Shown here: piece by piece, positions 12,593 through 23,574 of the stretch
Position numbering within the stretch: position 1 is the first letter of the stretch
Layout of the letters: every line of letters starts with the position of its first letter
Assembly (NCBI GenBank): GCA_019022655.1
Contig: JAFJYI010000303.1
Coordinates: forward strand, 744,001-808,000
DNA length: 64,000 nucleotides
From: Acacia acuminata
Lineage: Eukaryota; Streptophyta; Magnoliopsida; Fabales; Fabaceae
Direction: 5' to 3'
Made by a program: the position numbers and the translations under genes
Notes under the pieces: model-generated
Database searches by the model: none
What the model saw: the letters and a program-made list of their open reading frames with translations, nothing else
Told to the model about the DNA's origin: nothing

Positions 12593-12885
12593 AATGCAAC
12601 GGGGGAACATTTGTAGCGGTTAACAACCGCGACATCAACCGCGACAATTTTTCAAATCAAATTTGTCGCGGTTAATGAACCGCTACAAATTTGAATTGAA
12701 AAATCGCGCCATAAACTAGTCGTGGTTTACAAACCGCTACAACAACCGCTACAAAATGATGACCGTTTGAAAGTTTAGGCGCTTATTTTTTAATTTGAAG
12801 TTCAAATTTGTAGCGGTTAACTAGATGAACCGCGACAAATAAATTTTGTAGCGGTTTTAGGATTTAACCGCTACAAAATTTATCA
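12593..12885. repeat. CACTA subterminal repeat cluster 1 (GTAGCGGTT motif)
   Basis: A motif of about 9-12 bp, TTTGTAGCGGTT or its GTCGCGGTT variant, and its complement AACCGCTACAAA/AACCGCGACA recur roughly ten times in both orientations between 12612 and 12880. Dense short motifs in both orientations are the hallmark of CACTA subterminal regions, where TNPA-type proteins bind (family knowledge). The cluster begins with AAATGCAACG (12593), which recurs inverted (CGTTGCATTT) at about 16442 beyond cluster 3. A T-run follows at about 12889-12907. I found no clear CACTA terminal inverted repeat here. Confidence 0.75.
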
Positions 12886-13099
12886 ACTTTTTTTTTTTTT
12901 TTTTTTTGGGTGTAATATTAACATATCTTTTTTATTACAAATTATAAACTTCGTTTATTCTTTCATAAAATTTAAATTTAAAAAACCTTTTGACTTAAAA
13001 AAAAGATAACAAATATTTAAATTTAAAAAAATTGTCAACAAACATCCGACAACGGTACAAAGCTGAATTCGAACAAAAAAAAACTAATAACTATCGGGG

Positions 13100-15200
13100 C
13101 CGATAATCAAGTCTGTCTCGGTGGGGTCTCTCTCGGGGCGGTGTGGGCTCGACCAAAGGTAACAACCCCCTCATATTGATCAGCGGCAACATGCGGACGG
13201 GGAGGGGGAGGCGGTAGAGGCGTGGGGGAATCCTCGAAGATGAACGGAGGGGAGGCTCGGGAGATGGAAACCGTCGTTCTATAGAAACTCGACAAGGCCC
13301 GACAAGTGACTTCCGGCTAGTCCTCGATTAGCGAACCAAGCGTTGAGACCCTCACGCATGCGCCTAGTCCTAGCCTCATTTCGGCCCTCTCGCAGCAACC
13401 TTTTGCTCGGTAACCTTCCGTCAAGCCGCTCGGCAACGGCACGCTCGGCAATCATTGCATCAACCGCCACGGTGGTGGCTGCTTTCGAGCCGGCGCTCCC
13501 GGTGGCGAGGAGGAGGAGTCCTTGCGGTACATCATGCTAGGCCTGGCGCCTAGCCCAAAGCCCCTAACACGATCAGGATGCTCGATTGGGCCCACATCAG
13601 CTTTCAATGTGGCCGTAGGATCAACAGAACCCTGTGACTCGGGTGCGGACCGACGTATCTCTTCGGGCTCGCTCAATCCGGCTCGACGCATATATTTCAT
13701 AAAACATTAATCAATCAATTTAATTAAATTTTATTATACAACATTAACTATTTAATTAGTTTTTTGTAACTTACTATTATCTCCCTGCGCCCTCGAGATC
13801 GGCGTCCCATCACGGTGTCTATGTGTGCGTTTCCAACCGCCCATAGTCCGTCGACCACCCTCCTGTCGAGCCTTCTCTTGCTAAAAGAGTTAAACGAGTA
13901 TAAACTTTGTTATTTCCAAAACAAAACAATAATCAATTAAACATAAAATTAATTTAACTTTTAACATACCATCTCACCGTAAGTCACGGAAAACGTCTTG
14001 GATCCACCCGTGTGATTGATCCTTTGAGCGCCCTGGATCGGTGTGTTCCTCGGGATAGAGCCTACAAAATAAATGAGTAATTATACAATACCCTCATAGA
14101 AAAAAAAAAAACAGAACTATGATTAATTAAAAAACGTATACGTGCCTCTCGCACTCCTCCTATATTGGACAAAAAGCGCCGGTGATTTGGGTCCACGCCA
14201 TCCGGGACGTTCTCTATCGGCTCTTTAGAGGCATATTCGAATCTCCATTCTGCTGGGTGTAGAGACGACCCCTCCGACTCTTCCACGCTTCTCCCATTTT
14301 CAACTTTACATACCTCTTTGTGTTAGCTCGCAGTTTAAACTTATTCTATATCATAAAATAATTAGTAATTAAGTAATAATTAATTAAGAAACAGATAACT
14401 AAATTAACCACAATTTACGCACAACATCCTCAAACGCCTTGTCCTTGGTCTCCTTCGGGATCTTTTTCCATTCTGGAAAAAGATCGGGAACCATACCCAA
14501 TTCCCGCCAAATTGTGACGGGTATCGGTTCAACAGTGACCACCACTCGCGTCGGCCGGGTACGTGTCCGTGTTCCGGGGGACTATCACGCGGTAGCCGTT
14601 CTCGGCGAGGGTGTGAACATCCAGCGTCCCCGCTACTGCGATGTTCCCATATTCATCTGCACAATTATAAAAAAAATTGTTGTATTGTACTTACATAAAT
14701 TTTCACACGTCGGGAATTTAAATTTTATTTTTGCCAATAAACTACTTATACTTACCTTCGATATCCATCGTAAATGCGGGTGGAACGAGAAGACGATGGT
14801 CGGGGTACCCTTGTTCCGCTCGTTGTCCTCGTCGAGAAACCGCTCGCCTCCGCTATGGGAATCTCAATCTCGATCTCGTCATCATCACCATTGAGGATGT
14901 CCTCGAGCAGACTTGCGCCTCGTTGTCCACCTACGGTCTCTTGTAGGGTCTCAGGGTTTGGGATTGGCTCATTTTCAAATAGCCCATCAAACTCATTCCC
15001 AACCTGAGGGGGCCGTGGGTGGACATTTATCTGAGGGGGCTGAAGGGGGACATTTATCCGAGGGGGGCTGAAGGGGGACATTTATCCGAGGGGCTGAACG
15101 GAGACATTTAAAGGCCCATGCCCTCTCCTACGGCCTCCTCTACTACTACTACCCCTAATAGGCCTTTTCGGGGGTTCAACTACTTTCTCTTTTCCCAGTC
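13100..15200 (-). pseudogene. Ptta/En/Spm-type plant transposase gene (TNPA-like) remnant with introns
   Basis: Minus-strand coding blocks in order: a Pro-rich, acidic N-terminal block (15081-14752, with PPRINV, PPQINV repeats and a GDDDEIEIEI stretch); WRELGMVPDLFPEWKKIPKE followed by TKDKAFEDVVRKLW (14410-14520); an exon near 14150-14330 (KFKLRANTKRYVK, MGEAWKSRRG); QRINHTGGSKTFSVTYGEM (13975-14045); WKRTHRHRDGTPISRAQGDN (13780-13850); and a Pro-rich tail (13107-13700). The HTGGSK-F...E motif followed by THR..DG......A is characteristic of the Ptta/En/Spm family (PF03004-type, from memory). Splice-like gaps separate the blocks. I could not join them without frame changes, so I call it a remnant. 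It shares strand and repeats with the TNP2 remnant. Confidence 0.72.
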
Positions 15201-15284
15201 CTAAGAAACCATGATGTGAAAAGTAAAAGTACAAAGGTGAAAAGGTGAACAGTAGCGCGTGAATTTCAAAAGTGAATATAAAAA

Positions 15285-15515
15285 CCGCTGCGTTTCGTAG
15301 CGGTTAAACAAAGTAACCGTTACAAAATTAATAGTTTTGTAGCGGTTCAGTAATGACCGCTACCCCAACCGTGACAATTCTTTCACATTTTTTCGCGGTT
15401 ATGTGTAACCGCTACAAAATAAATGACTATTCAAATTACGTAGCGGTTCTTGAGGTAGACCGCTACAAAATAATTAATCTGTAGCAGTGATTTGTGTAAC
15501 TGCTACTAATGTAAT
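15285..15515. repeat. CACTA subterminal repeat cluster 2 (GTAGCGGTT motif)
   Basis: Eight or more copies of GTAGCGGTT/AACCGCTAC and variants (CGTAGCGGTTAAAC, TTCGCGGTTATG, GACCGCTACAAAA) occur in both orientations. The cluster lies just upstream, on the minus strand, of the Ptta-type gene, where a 5' subterminal or promoter region would be. The last copies are degenerate (GTAGCAGTG, ACTGCTACTAATG). Confidence 0.72.
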
Positions 15516-16084
15516 AAATTTTTTAAAAAAAAAATCCAAACTAATTAGTTTAGCGATAAACTAATTAGATTGGAATTTTTCCTTATTCCAAAAAAAATAT
15601 TCTCAATTGTTTTCTTTAAATCGGGAATAACAGGTTTATTGAAATTTCCCTAAGAGAGTCGATCTTAATTAATTTAGGAATAATAAAATTTAGGAATAAT
15701 AAGTTTCGAAGATTCGGATTCATTATAGCCACCGATGTTCCAAGAAAAACTCACCGACTCATTTTGATCGAGATATTTTAACGAAACAACGGTGTGGCTA
15801 TAATGGATCCAATCTCCAGTGGCATGTTAGACATATTTAGAGGAGTAGAAGTCTTCGAGGTCAATAGAATATCGAAACTGGATTGTCATTGAAGGAACCT
15901 TCTCGGCTTGAACGATGAGAAGACAGACAAATATCGCACCACTCATCTCCCGAGATCGATCTTTGAGATATATGCCCGTCTTGTTTTTTGAGAACAAAGC
16001 CAAGAATGCTCTTTTGCGACAAAGCCAGATTTAGAATATTTTTGAACATTATAATTGTTGTACGGATGAAATTGGCTATTTATA
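15516..16084. other. Spacer between CACTA repeat clusters
   Basis: No gene can be supported. The first third is very AT-rich, with two imperfect copies of TTTAGGAATAATAA near 15672-15705. The rest (about 15710-16020) is closer to even base composition and could be decayed transposon coding or leader sequence on the minus strand, but no family was recognised. Confidence 0.4.
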
Positions 16085-16451
16085 GAATAAAGTTTGTAGC
16101 GGTTATTGTGAGAACCGCTACCAAATTTGAAGTTTTGACGCGGTCAACGTGTCGCTTTCTTCTAACCGTGACAAAGGTGTGTCGTTTCGTGATTTGGTAG
16201 CGGTTATTTTGACATAACCGCTACGAAACAACCATGACGGACTTCGCGCCATAACGCGCCAAGGCTGGCGCCATATTTGTAGCGGTTGGGTTTTGTGAAC
16301 CGTGACAAAAAGCGAAGCAAAATGGTCAGCATTTTGGCGGCAATGCTTAGTTACTAATTTGTGGCGGTTTGGGTTTAAACCACTACTAATTTGTTAATTT
16401 GTAGCGGTTTTTCTTGACCGCTACAAGCACACCGCGACAAACGTTGCATTT
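16085..16451. repeat. CACTA subterminal repeat cluster 3 (GTAGCGGTT motif)
   Basis: The longest cluster has about a dozen GTAGCGGTT/AACCGCTAC units in both orientations, with variants GTGGCGGTTT and GACGCGGTC. CACTAC occurs at about 16381 within AAACCACTACTAATTTG; whether this is the true CACTA terminus or a mutated repeat is unclear. The outer edge reads CGTTGCATTT (about 16442), the inverse of the AAATGCAACG that borders cluster 1, so 12593-16451 has matching outer edges. Confidence 0.72.
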
Positions 16452-16692
16452 TTTTGTACGTCGTTTTGGGGTTAAAGAAATTAATGAACTCTTAAAACGA
16501 CGTAGTTTTAGGGTTAGGGGAATTAATAAAGATTTTTTGGTAAAATTCATATAATAAATACAAAACAAAAATACAAAAAACACCTTTTATTATTTCCCTT
16601 AATTCCCAAAATGACGTGGTTTTGGGGTGACTTAACATAATCTTATGTCAAGTAATATGACAAACGATAAACCCTATATATATACACACACA
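16452..16692. other. Junction between CACTA remnant and copy B
   Basis: AT-rich DNA without genes. ACGTCGTTTTGGGGTTAAAG (16459) and AAAACGACGTAGTTTTAGGG (16494) form an inverted pair. Similar ACGACGTAGTTTTGAGGG sequence occurs in the MITE at 35696-35908, so a related small element may lie here. A TA/CA microsatellite (about 16674-16693) immediately precedes copy B, as a TA microsatellite precedes copy A. Confidence 0.4.
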
Positions 16693-16854
16693 CCTTTGTG
16701 TTACCACATAGCTCTTTATGTTGTACAAACTCGACGAGGAGTATTGTATTTTTATTTTGATATATATGGTCAAGATATTTCTGAATACTAATTAAGATCA
16801 TTGATTTTCTCTTCATAGGAATCTAGAAGGCTCCAAATTAAATACAAAGTGCTA

Positions 16855-17079
16855 CCTCCGGTCTTAATTATAGGACCTAGTTGACTTTTGTTTTAAAGAG
16901 ATTACGGAAGCTAAAGAAGTTACTTAATCATTTCATATGTTGTGTATATTTAGATTATATATTAGTTTATTAGTCAAACTAATTAGTTTGAAGGAAAAAA
17001 ATACTCGAAAGTAATTTAATTAGTTTCTTTAATATCTCTAAAAAAGTCAACTAGGCCTTATAATTAGGACCGAAGAGAA
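16855..17079. mobile_element. Stowaway-like MITE, private to copy B
   Basis: The inverted ends are CCTCCGGTCTTAATTATAGG (left) and, on the opposite strand at the right, TTCTCTTCGGTCCTAATTAT; TAGTTGAC follows on both arms. A TA flanks each side (16853-16854 and 17080-17081). Copy A lacks the element: AATTCTAAGTATGATCTATC runs through at about 2223-2242. Related copies lie at about 28122-28372, 30830-31065, 47265-47490 and 61885-62115. Confidence 0.78.
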
Positions 17080-17397
17080 TATGATTTATCTTCATGGGAA
17101 TAGAGATGTAAAGGTTCAAACATGGTGACTAATGAGTCCTGGTTAACAAAGACTTTGAATTTTATAGCCAGGCCGAGTCAACCAAACCCTGGAAAATAAT
17201 TCATCTATAATTCTGGTTTGCACAGTTTGGCCCCCAAAAAAGAGGAAAAGAAAAATAATTTGGCACGGTAAGAACTAATTAAGAACTTTAAGCATGATTT
17301 GAGTTGGTGTAATGTAGCATGCCATTATTAGGTTTACGAGGAATGATCCATTGTGATGATAATATACTCTATAATTCCTAAGTCCTAACAACCCCTT

Positions 17398-20377
17398 TGT
17401 AAGCTAGATCTACGAGGCATATAAGAATAAGAGATAAAGAAGAAAGTATTGCACAATGCCTTCAAGGCATTTGCAACACTTTTCTTTAGACTTAATTCGC
17501 CCTCATCTATAATTATCTTATAGGGTATAAATTGGATTGACGGACAAATTTTCTGCAGGATACAATTAAGACCCTTAAGTATGAATTACACTCTCAATAT
17601 TTAAGCAAGACAACAATTGCTTTTACAAAATGATAATTTGAATAATTTGACTTTATATTTGTGTGCACTCAAAAACAAAGATCATGTGTTTGATCTCTTG
17701 TTATGTGATTTTTGATGTGTTAGAATAATGATTGATGAAATTTATTTGGATATTTATAGGTCATAAAGTGATGTCTCTTAAAGCAACAACTCTTTAATTG
17801 AAAGTCGGAACGATTTGTTAAATTCATGATTCTCATATGCTAATTCATGAACAGACACATGAAGAGTTTATACCTTTATATTATGTAGAGTTTTCTCATA
17901 AACACAACATAACTTTTTAGCAAGTGTTGGCTGCCATATCGCTGGCTATGACTTTCACATGTGTCTCTAGAAATTGAACTGACATAACTTTGGTGAGTTT
18001 TAGTATTATAGCTCTTTATACAACTTTTCATGTAAATCCCTTTAATTTAATGAACATAACTTTATAAAAATACATCTCTTCATTTTAAAATATTCCAACA
18101 ATCCCCTACCATTTTAAAATGGTCACAAACTCTTATCACTTTGAAAATCTCATGTTGTCAGGAAAGGGATCTCGAGGATTTGAATCTTTACGTGAGTAAG
18201 ACATGGTTTCATCTATCCAAAAAAATATGGTAGACTAAGATTTAAACCAATTATCTCATACGAAAAGATGTGCATGATGACTTACACATAGGATCTCGGT
18301 CCATTGTATGACATTTTAAATGATACATTTATCTGTGACCTTGTGTCCATATCCTTTTTATGATAACTTTTCAGAGTCAAGCCCTTGAACTCTTACAAGC
18401 ATCCTCACTTCATTTTCATATAGGTAGACTCTGTCAAAAGTATCACCATGATAAATGCTCGAGCAAATATATGTTTACAAGTCTATCAAGAGTCAATTTA
18501 AGGCTCAACCTACCTCCTTCTAATCTTATGGTTACCAACTACTTTCCGACCCGGGATATATAATTAAAGGTAGTACTTGCAATCACTCTAATATCATACT
18601 TTCACCATTGAACTCAAGAACTTGATATAATGGAATGTCAAGTGTGAGTTGGGCTTTCTTATATAATTAATGGAAATTACTTCATTCAAATCAAATCTTT
18701 CACATAATTATGTCTTAGGCCAATTAATATGTTGCAACTATTCATTATAAACTTGGCTACAAGCTCTTTGCAAGAATATATTGACTATCACAATGAATAA
18801 ATATTGGTTCCAACTTCATACTAGAGTCATGAAATAAAGAACCATACCAACAATCAAAATTATTAACATGTCAACAACAAAAGATGACCCAATTGTGATA
18901 ATTAAAATTACCATAGCCAAACATGTAATTTATAATCCTACCATTCCCTCTTTTTCTTTAGGTCTTATGAGACTATCATTCCCCCACCACATGTACCTTC
19001 TCATGAAACTTTCTAATGAGCATTGGTGCCTTTTGTACCATGAATCTTTTGGCATACCCCTCTTCTAAAAGCATGTAATCCCCAATTACTCAAAAGAGAT
19101 TTACTTTTTATGTTCAATTAAGAATCTTTTTCAAATCTTTCCATGAAGGAGGAAGTTTGTCCATAATTGAAGGGACAATAAAAGATTCATCCATATTTAT
19201 TTATATTGTTTAATATTACTCATAATATGTTCTATTTCATGCAATTGTTCTACGACAGTCTTCCATCAATAAATCATTTTGTAGTTATTAAAATCAGAAA
19301 CAAGAAACTTCTTACTTGTGGCATCATCTTTCATGTACTTTGCTTCTAGTTTGTCTCGAGTTCTTTCGCAGATGATGAGTCTTGATACACATTGAAGAGA
19401 GCATCGAGCCCGTTGAGGATATGCCCTAACAGTGAAGTCATCATTCTCCCATTTTTGTCCTGTTTGATTTGAGACATAGTCTCTTGTTCTCCTTCTTAGG
19501 GTTGGGAGTGGTGAGGACATATATGCAACATTCAGCGTTTGTCAAGAGAAAATTCATCTTTTGTTGCCATCTTAGGAAGTTACGTCATCACATCTTTCTA
19601 ACTTGACAAAGTTTGTAGTCAACTCCCTCAAAGACGCCATTTGGATTCACAAATTTAATCCTAAAGATTGTTGAATGGGTTGGATTTTTAGGAGTAGTAC
19701 AAGAATAAGGGATGAAGAAGAAAATAGTGCTCAATGCTTTTAAGGCATAGGTAACACTTTCCCTTAGGCTTAATTCACCCCCACCTATATCTATCTTATA
19801 CGGTGCAAGTTGGATCTTGAACAAATTTCCGAAGACCTTGAGTATGTATTTCACTCTCAATACTCAAGCAATACAACAATGTTTTTACCAAAAAAAAAAT
19901 GATAATTTGACGTTATCTTTCGTGTAATCAAAGACAAAGGTAATGAATTTAATCTCTTGTTGTATGATTTCGATGTGTCAAAATGCTTGATGGTTTGGGT
20001 ATTTATAAGCGATGAAATGATGCCTTGAAGTAATACTTCCATGAAGTGGTGCCCCTTGAAGCAACACTTCTTCAATTAAAAGTCATAACGAGGTTTTAAA
20101 TTCATAAATCTCATATGTTAATTCATAAAAGAAATATAAAGAGTTATACATTTATATTATGTAAAGTTTTTCGTAAACACAACACAACTTTTTATCAAAC
20201 AAATGGTCATCATATCTCGACTATAACTTTTTACATGTATCTTTAGAAATTGCACAGACATAACTTTAATAATTTTTAGTGCTATAACTCCTTACACAAT
20301 TCTTTATATAAATCTCAAAATTTAATAAACATGACTTTATAAAAAAACATATCTCTTCATTTTAATATATTCCAACA
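17398..20377 (-). mobile_element. Decayed Copia-type LTR retrotransposon, copy B
   Basis: The same insertion as the copy A element, duplicated with its flanks. It has a perfect 5-bp target duplication CCCTT (17393-17397 and 20378-20382) and TGTAAG...CCAACA ends. The LTRs are about 17398-18101 and 19667-20377. Gag-like minus-strand peptides (KWENDDFTVRAY, LEAKYMKDDATSKKFLVSD, FNNYKM) lie at about 19266-19520, with frame breaks. The polypurine tract at about 18102-18118 has changed (plus strand CCCCTACCATTTT). No pol genes were seen. Confidence 0.85.
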
Positions 20378-20382
20378 CCCTT

Positions 20383-21034
20383 TGTATATATAGATCCTTA
20401 ATACATAATTAATGCCTTCATTGATAGCAGTAATTAATTAACTAGCTTTGAGTAACGTGACGGGAAAAAACTGCCATGATTTATACCAATTATTTATAGA
20501 TCTATAAATAGAAAAGGACCTGCCTGCCCATAAGTGATCTCCATCAGGTCAAACTTAGGAAAATAATTCAACCAAAATAGCTAAAAACTCTGATAAGTGA
20601 GGATAATTACGTAAATTTGTATTTAGTACTAAAAAATAGATTTAGATGTCATGAGTGACACCCTCGTGATATTAGTAATAATTAAATAAAAAGTTAAAAA
20701 CAACACTGTTAAATGCATCCAGGGACAATCTTGTTATAGGGAAAGTCTCAGAAATTAAAAAATATTAAAAAAATTCTGATGTCAAAAAGATCACATTACA
20801 ACTCTTTCTAATCTTTTTCATATTAGAATTTTTTCTAAGACTTTTTAAATATTTTCTTGGTCAATTAAGACTTTAAAGAGATTTTCCTCTTACTATATGC
20901 TGAATGTGCGCGCGCACTTTCTTGCATCATTTTTGAGTGATTACTATTGTAAAACAATATTTTAGTCGGTGTGATTCCCAAATTAACTCTTTTTTCATTA
21001 TTTTCTTCACTTACGTCTGAGTAACTTACATGTA
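20383..21034. other. Non-coding part of copy B
   Basis: Matches copy A 5584-6245. No gene. It contains the same hairpin MITE (AATTCTGATGTCAAAAA... with its complement, about 20771-20840), here more decayed on the right arm. Confidence 0.6.
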
Positions 21035-21043
21035 TTTAATTAA

Positions 21044-21931
21044 GGGTTAAGGTACGATTTGGCGAATAAATTATTGACTTAGAAGTGTCCAACACAATTA
21101 ACTATTAAGTGGACCAAAAATATCAACAAACTTTTAAAAACGAGCGCCCAGCACAACGCCGTTAGTAAAAAGTTAACGTCCATTATCTAAGGTGCGAGAT
21201 TGACTAATGAACTTTTTTACTCAGGCGCCTTGACACAAAATTCTAAATTTTACTAAATTAAATATTTTTTTCTCAATTGTCATTATTCAAAACTACTTGT
21301 ATAGATATCTATGAACAAAAATTACTCATTCTTCAATTTTGTCAAAATTATAATTTGCTAAAATAAACAAAATTTTTAATTAAAAATATAATTATATGAT
21401 TTAAATAAAATTTAAGGTTTTTTATAGTTTATTATATATGTTAAACAAAAAAATTATATGATTTATTTTTATTTTAGAAGAAATTTATTTGTTTTGTTTA
21501 ACATATATAAAAACTATAAAACACCTTGAGTTTTATTTAAATCATATAATTATATTTTTAATTAAAAATTTTGTTTATTTTAGCAAATTATAATTTTGAC
21601 AAAATTGAAGAATGAGTAATTTTTGTCCATAGATATCTATACAAGTAGTTTTGAATAATAACAATTGAGAAAAAACTTATTTCATTTAGTAAAATTTAGA
21701 TTTTTTGTCTGTCGGGTGCTTCTAGAGTAAAAAGTTCGTTGGTCAATCTGCGACCTTTAGATAACGGACGTTAACTTTTGCTAACGGCGTTGTCTTAAGT
21801 GCTCCTTTTTAAAAGTTTGTTGTCGAGCGCTTCCATTTTAAAAGTTTGTTGGTATTTTTGGTCCACTTAATAGTTAATTGTGTTGGACGCTCCTGAGCTA
21901 ATAGTTTATTGGCCAAATCGCATCTTAACCC
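21044..21931. mobile_element. Mutator-like fold-back element with 9-bp TSD
   Basis: An 888-bp element whose two arms are near-complete inverted repeats of each other, beginning GGGTTAAGGTACGATTTGGC and ending GCCAAATCGCATCTTAACCC. The arms meet near 21460-21480. It is flanked by perfect 9-bp duplications TTTAATTAA (21035-21043 and 21932-21940). Copy A has a single TTTAATTAA at 6246-6254, the pre-insertion site. A 9-bp TSD with long TIRs is the signature of Mutator-like elements. There is no ORF of note, so it is non-autonomous. TAACGGCGTTGT-type words near each arm could be remnants of older sequence. Confidence 0.92.
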
Positions 21932-21940
21932 TTTAATTAA

Positions 21941-22816
21941 TTCAAATCATCAAATGCAACAGCTGCTACAATGAACTGCTAATGTGCATGCTTGGTATAG
22001 CTTTTAGGAGAAATAATCAGACTTATTTACTATTTCAATTAGACTAATGGGGTTTTTTTTTTTTTTCCTTTTCTTAGTTTAGATGAAATTTTTTTTGAAT
22101 CGGCTTATGGGGTAAAAGCCAGTTTTTCCTTGGTTATGGAGTAAAAAAGCTTCTTATGCAACCATCAATCCAAACATAAATTATATTTTACAATTTAACC
22201 TTATCATAAGTTATTTTTTCCACCGGTATCTCAAATAAGTCCAATACATCCCATTCACTATTTTAAAAAACAACAAATGGAGCCAACAGGTTGGATGTAG
22301 TATTCCTCAATGACATTAGAAAAGCTTTATACTAGGATGCAAAATTAACAAATAAAAAACAGTCAAAGCATTATATATATATATATCCAAAAAATAAAGT
22401 CATTATGACATTTGCTTTCAGTTATAAGTCGATCGGGAGCCAATTTATAAAATCCATTTTTAATTTTGGATTTTGAAAGTAGCATTTCATTACTAAGATT
22501 TAAATGATTATTGTTCATCCTTCTTGATCATGTCAACGATCCCGCAGAAATTTAATTCTTTTTAATTTCTTTATATGCATTATCGTTTGTCGAACTCAAC
22601 CTCAACACGATTCCTACGGCGGACAATTGTCGGAATCTCTTTTTGTTCCTATCCAAGCTCAAAAGTATCGCCTGTTTGGTGCGTAATAAAATAATAATAA
22701 TTTGTCTAATACTATTATTTGAAAATAAAATTGGGAACGTTCTCGAATAAAAGGCCCATATTCTTTCATACACAATTACACATTTCAGCTTCAACATTGT
22801 ATGGGAATTGTTTCCC
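21941..22816. other. Non-coding part of copy B
   Basis: Homologous to copy A about 6255-7120, including CAAATGCAACAGCTGCTACA, the AT-rich MITE-like block and the CGGACAATTGTCGGAATCTC segment. A TA microsatellite at 22373-22386 is expanded relative to A. No gene. Confidence 0.6.
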
Positions 22817-22832
22817 CTAACTTTTCACTTTA

Positions 22833-23035
22833 TTTTTTTTTTGATATAAAAAAAGTTTTGGAGGGTTCGACATCGGGTCCTCTACCAAGGCCAGTAAGAC
22901 GGCCCATCTATGAAGACTTACATCGGGACTTACGAGATCGCCTACCAAAGGAGTCCCGTGTGACGGAGAGGATCAAACCCACCACCATTTAGACCTAGTC
23001 CTAGATCCCTTACCATCTACGCCAACTCTCATTAG
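22833..23035 (-). mobile_element. tRNA-derived SINE, private to copy B
   Basis: Flanked by a perfect 16-bp direct repeat CTAACTTTTCACTTTA (22817-22832 and 23036-23051). On the minus strand it starts GAGAGTTGGCGTAGATGG shortly after the flank, where TGGCGTAGATGG fits a Pol III A box. About 40 bp later GGTTTGATCCTC fits a B box. The 3' end, at low coordinates, runs into A-rich sequence on the minus strand. A and B boxes, about 200 bp length, an A-rich tail and a long TSD together identify a tRNA-related SINE mobilised by LINE machinery. Copy A lacks both the SINE and part of its flank. Confidence 0.85.
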
Positions 23036-23288
23036 CTAACTTTTCACTTTAATATTAAGGCTTTGCCTCCTTTTATAACCCCCCCCCCCCAACAAAAAAA
23101 AAAAAAAAAAAAAAAACTTCAAAATGGCCCAACGTCTTTGTTTTTTCATGCCATCAAAATGGCCCAAGTTAAAGTTTAATATATGGATTACGATTGTCCA
23201 TGACAAAAACCGTGCATTGTCCACTAACATCAGCATATGTCAACTTTTTTCTTAGACATCAATCATATAACTCAGTTTTTTTCTCCAC

Positions 23289-23515
23289 TGGCGTATCGGT
23301 GAGCTAATTAAGGGGAATTGGAGAGTTAAAATCTAATTTACCCCCAGAAATAGGAACAAGGTTGCTGATGTTCTTACAAAGGAAGGGATCATCTTTTCTA
23401 GTTTTTATGATATGTGCCCTGCTTATTTAAGGTCAGTTGTGGATCAAGAGGTGTTGGGATTAATTTTCCCTTTGTAATTGCTTTTTAGTTTAATGTTATC
23501 TCCTCTTTGTTATCC

Positions 23516-23547
<32 letters not shown>
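23289..23547 (+). mobile_element. Severely 5'-truncated LINE tail, private to copy B
   Basis: About 230 bp of LINE 3' end followed by an A-tail of about 28 bases. A diverged target duplication flanks it: CTCAGTTTTTTTCTCCAC (23271-23288) and CTAAGTTTTTTTTGTCCAC (23548-23566). Copy A has a single copy (CTAAGTTTTTTTTTTCCACC near 10058). The translated body reads RNKVADVL-like sequence (NRVADVLTKEGI), matching the C-terminal end of a LINE RNase H, then a stop and a short 3' UTR. Confidence 0.8.
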
Positions 23548-23549
<2 letters not shown>

Positions 23550-23574
23550 AAGTTTTTTTTGTCCACCCGATTCA

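Noticed and set aside
12593..12885. CRISPR-like or satellite array
   Set aside because: The repeats are short, irregularly spaced, in both orientations and in a plant transposon context; CACTA subterminal repeats explain them.
13343..13710. Plus-strand ORFs in the GC-rich 13-15 kb region
   Set aside because: The conserved Ptta/En/Spm motifs are on the minus strand; the plus-strand frames are complements of that coding sequence.
16378..16392. CACTAC as the exact terminus of the CACTA element
   Set aside because: It lies inside a repeat cluster that continues outward to about 16440, and no matching inverted end or 3-bp TSD was found; it could be a mutated repeat.
22801..22992. 63-codon ORF as a small gene
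   Set aside because: It reads across the end of a SINE and its flanking TSD in the wrong orientation; chance ORF.
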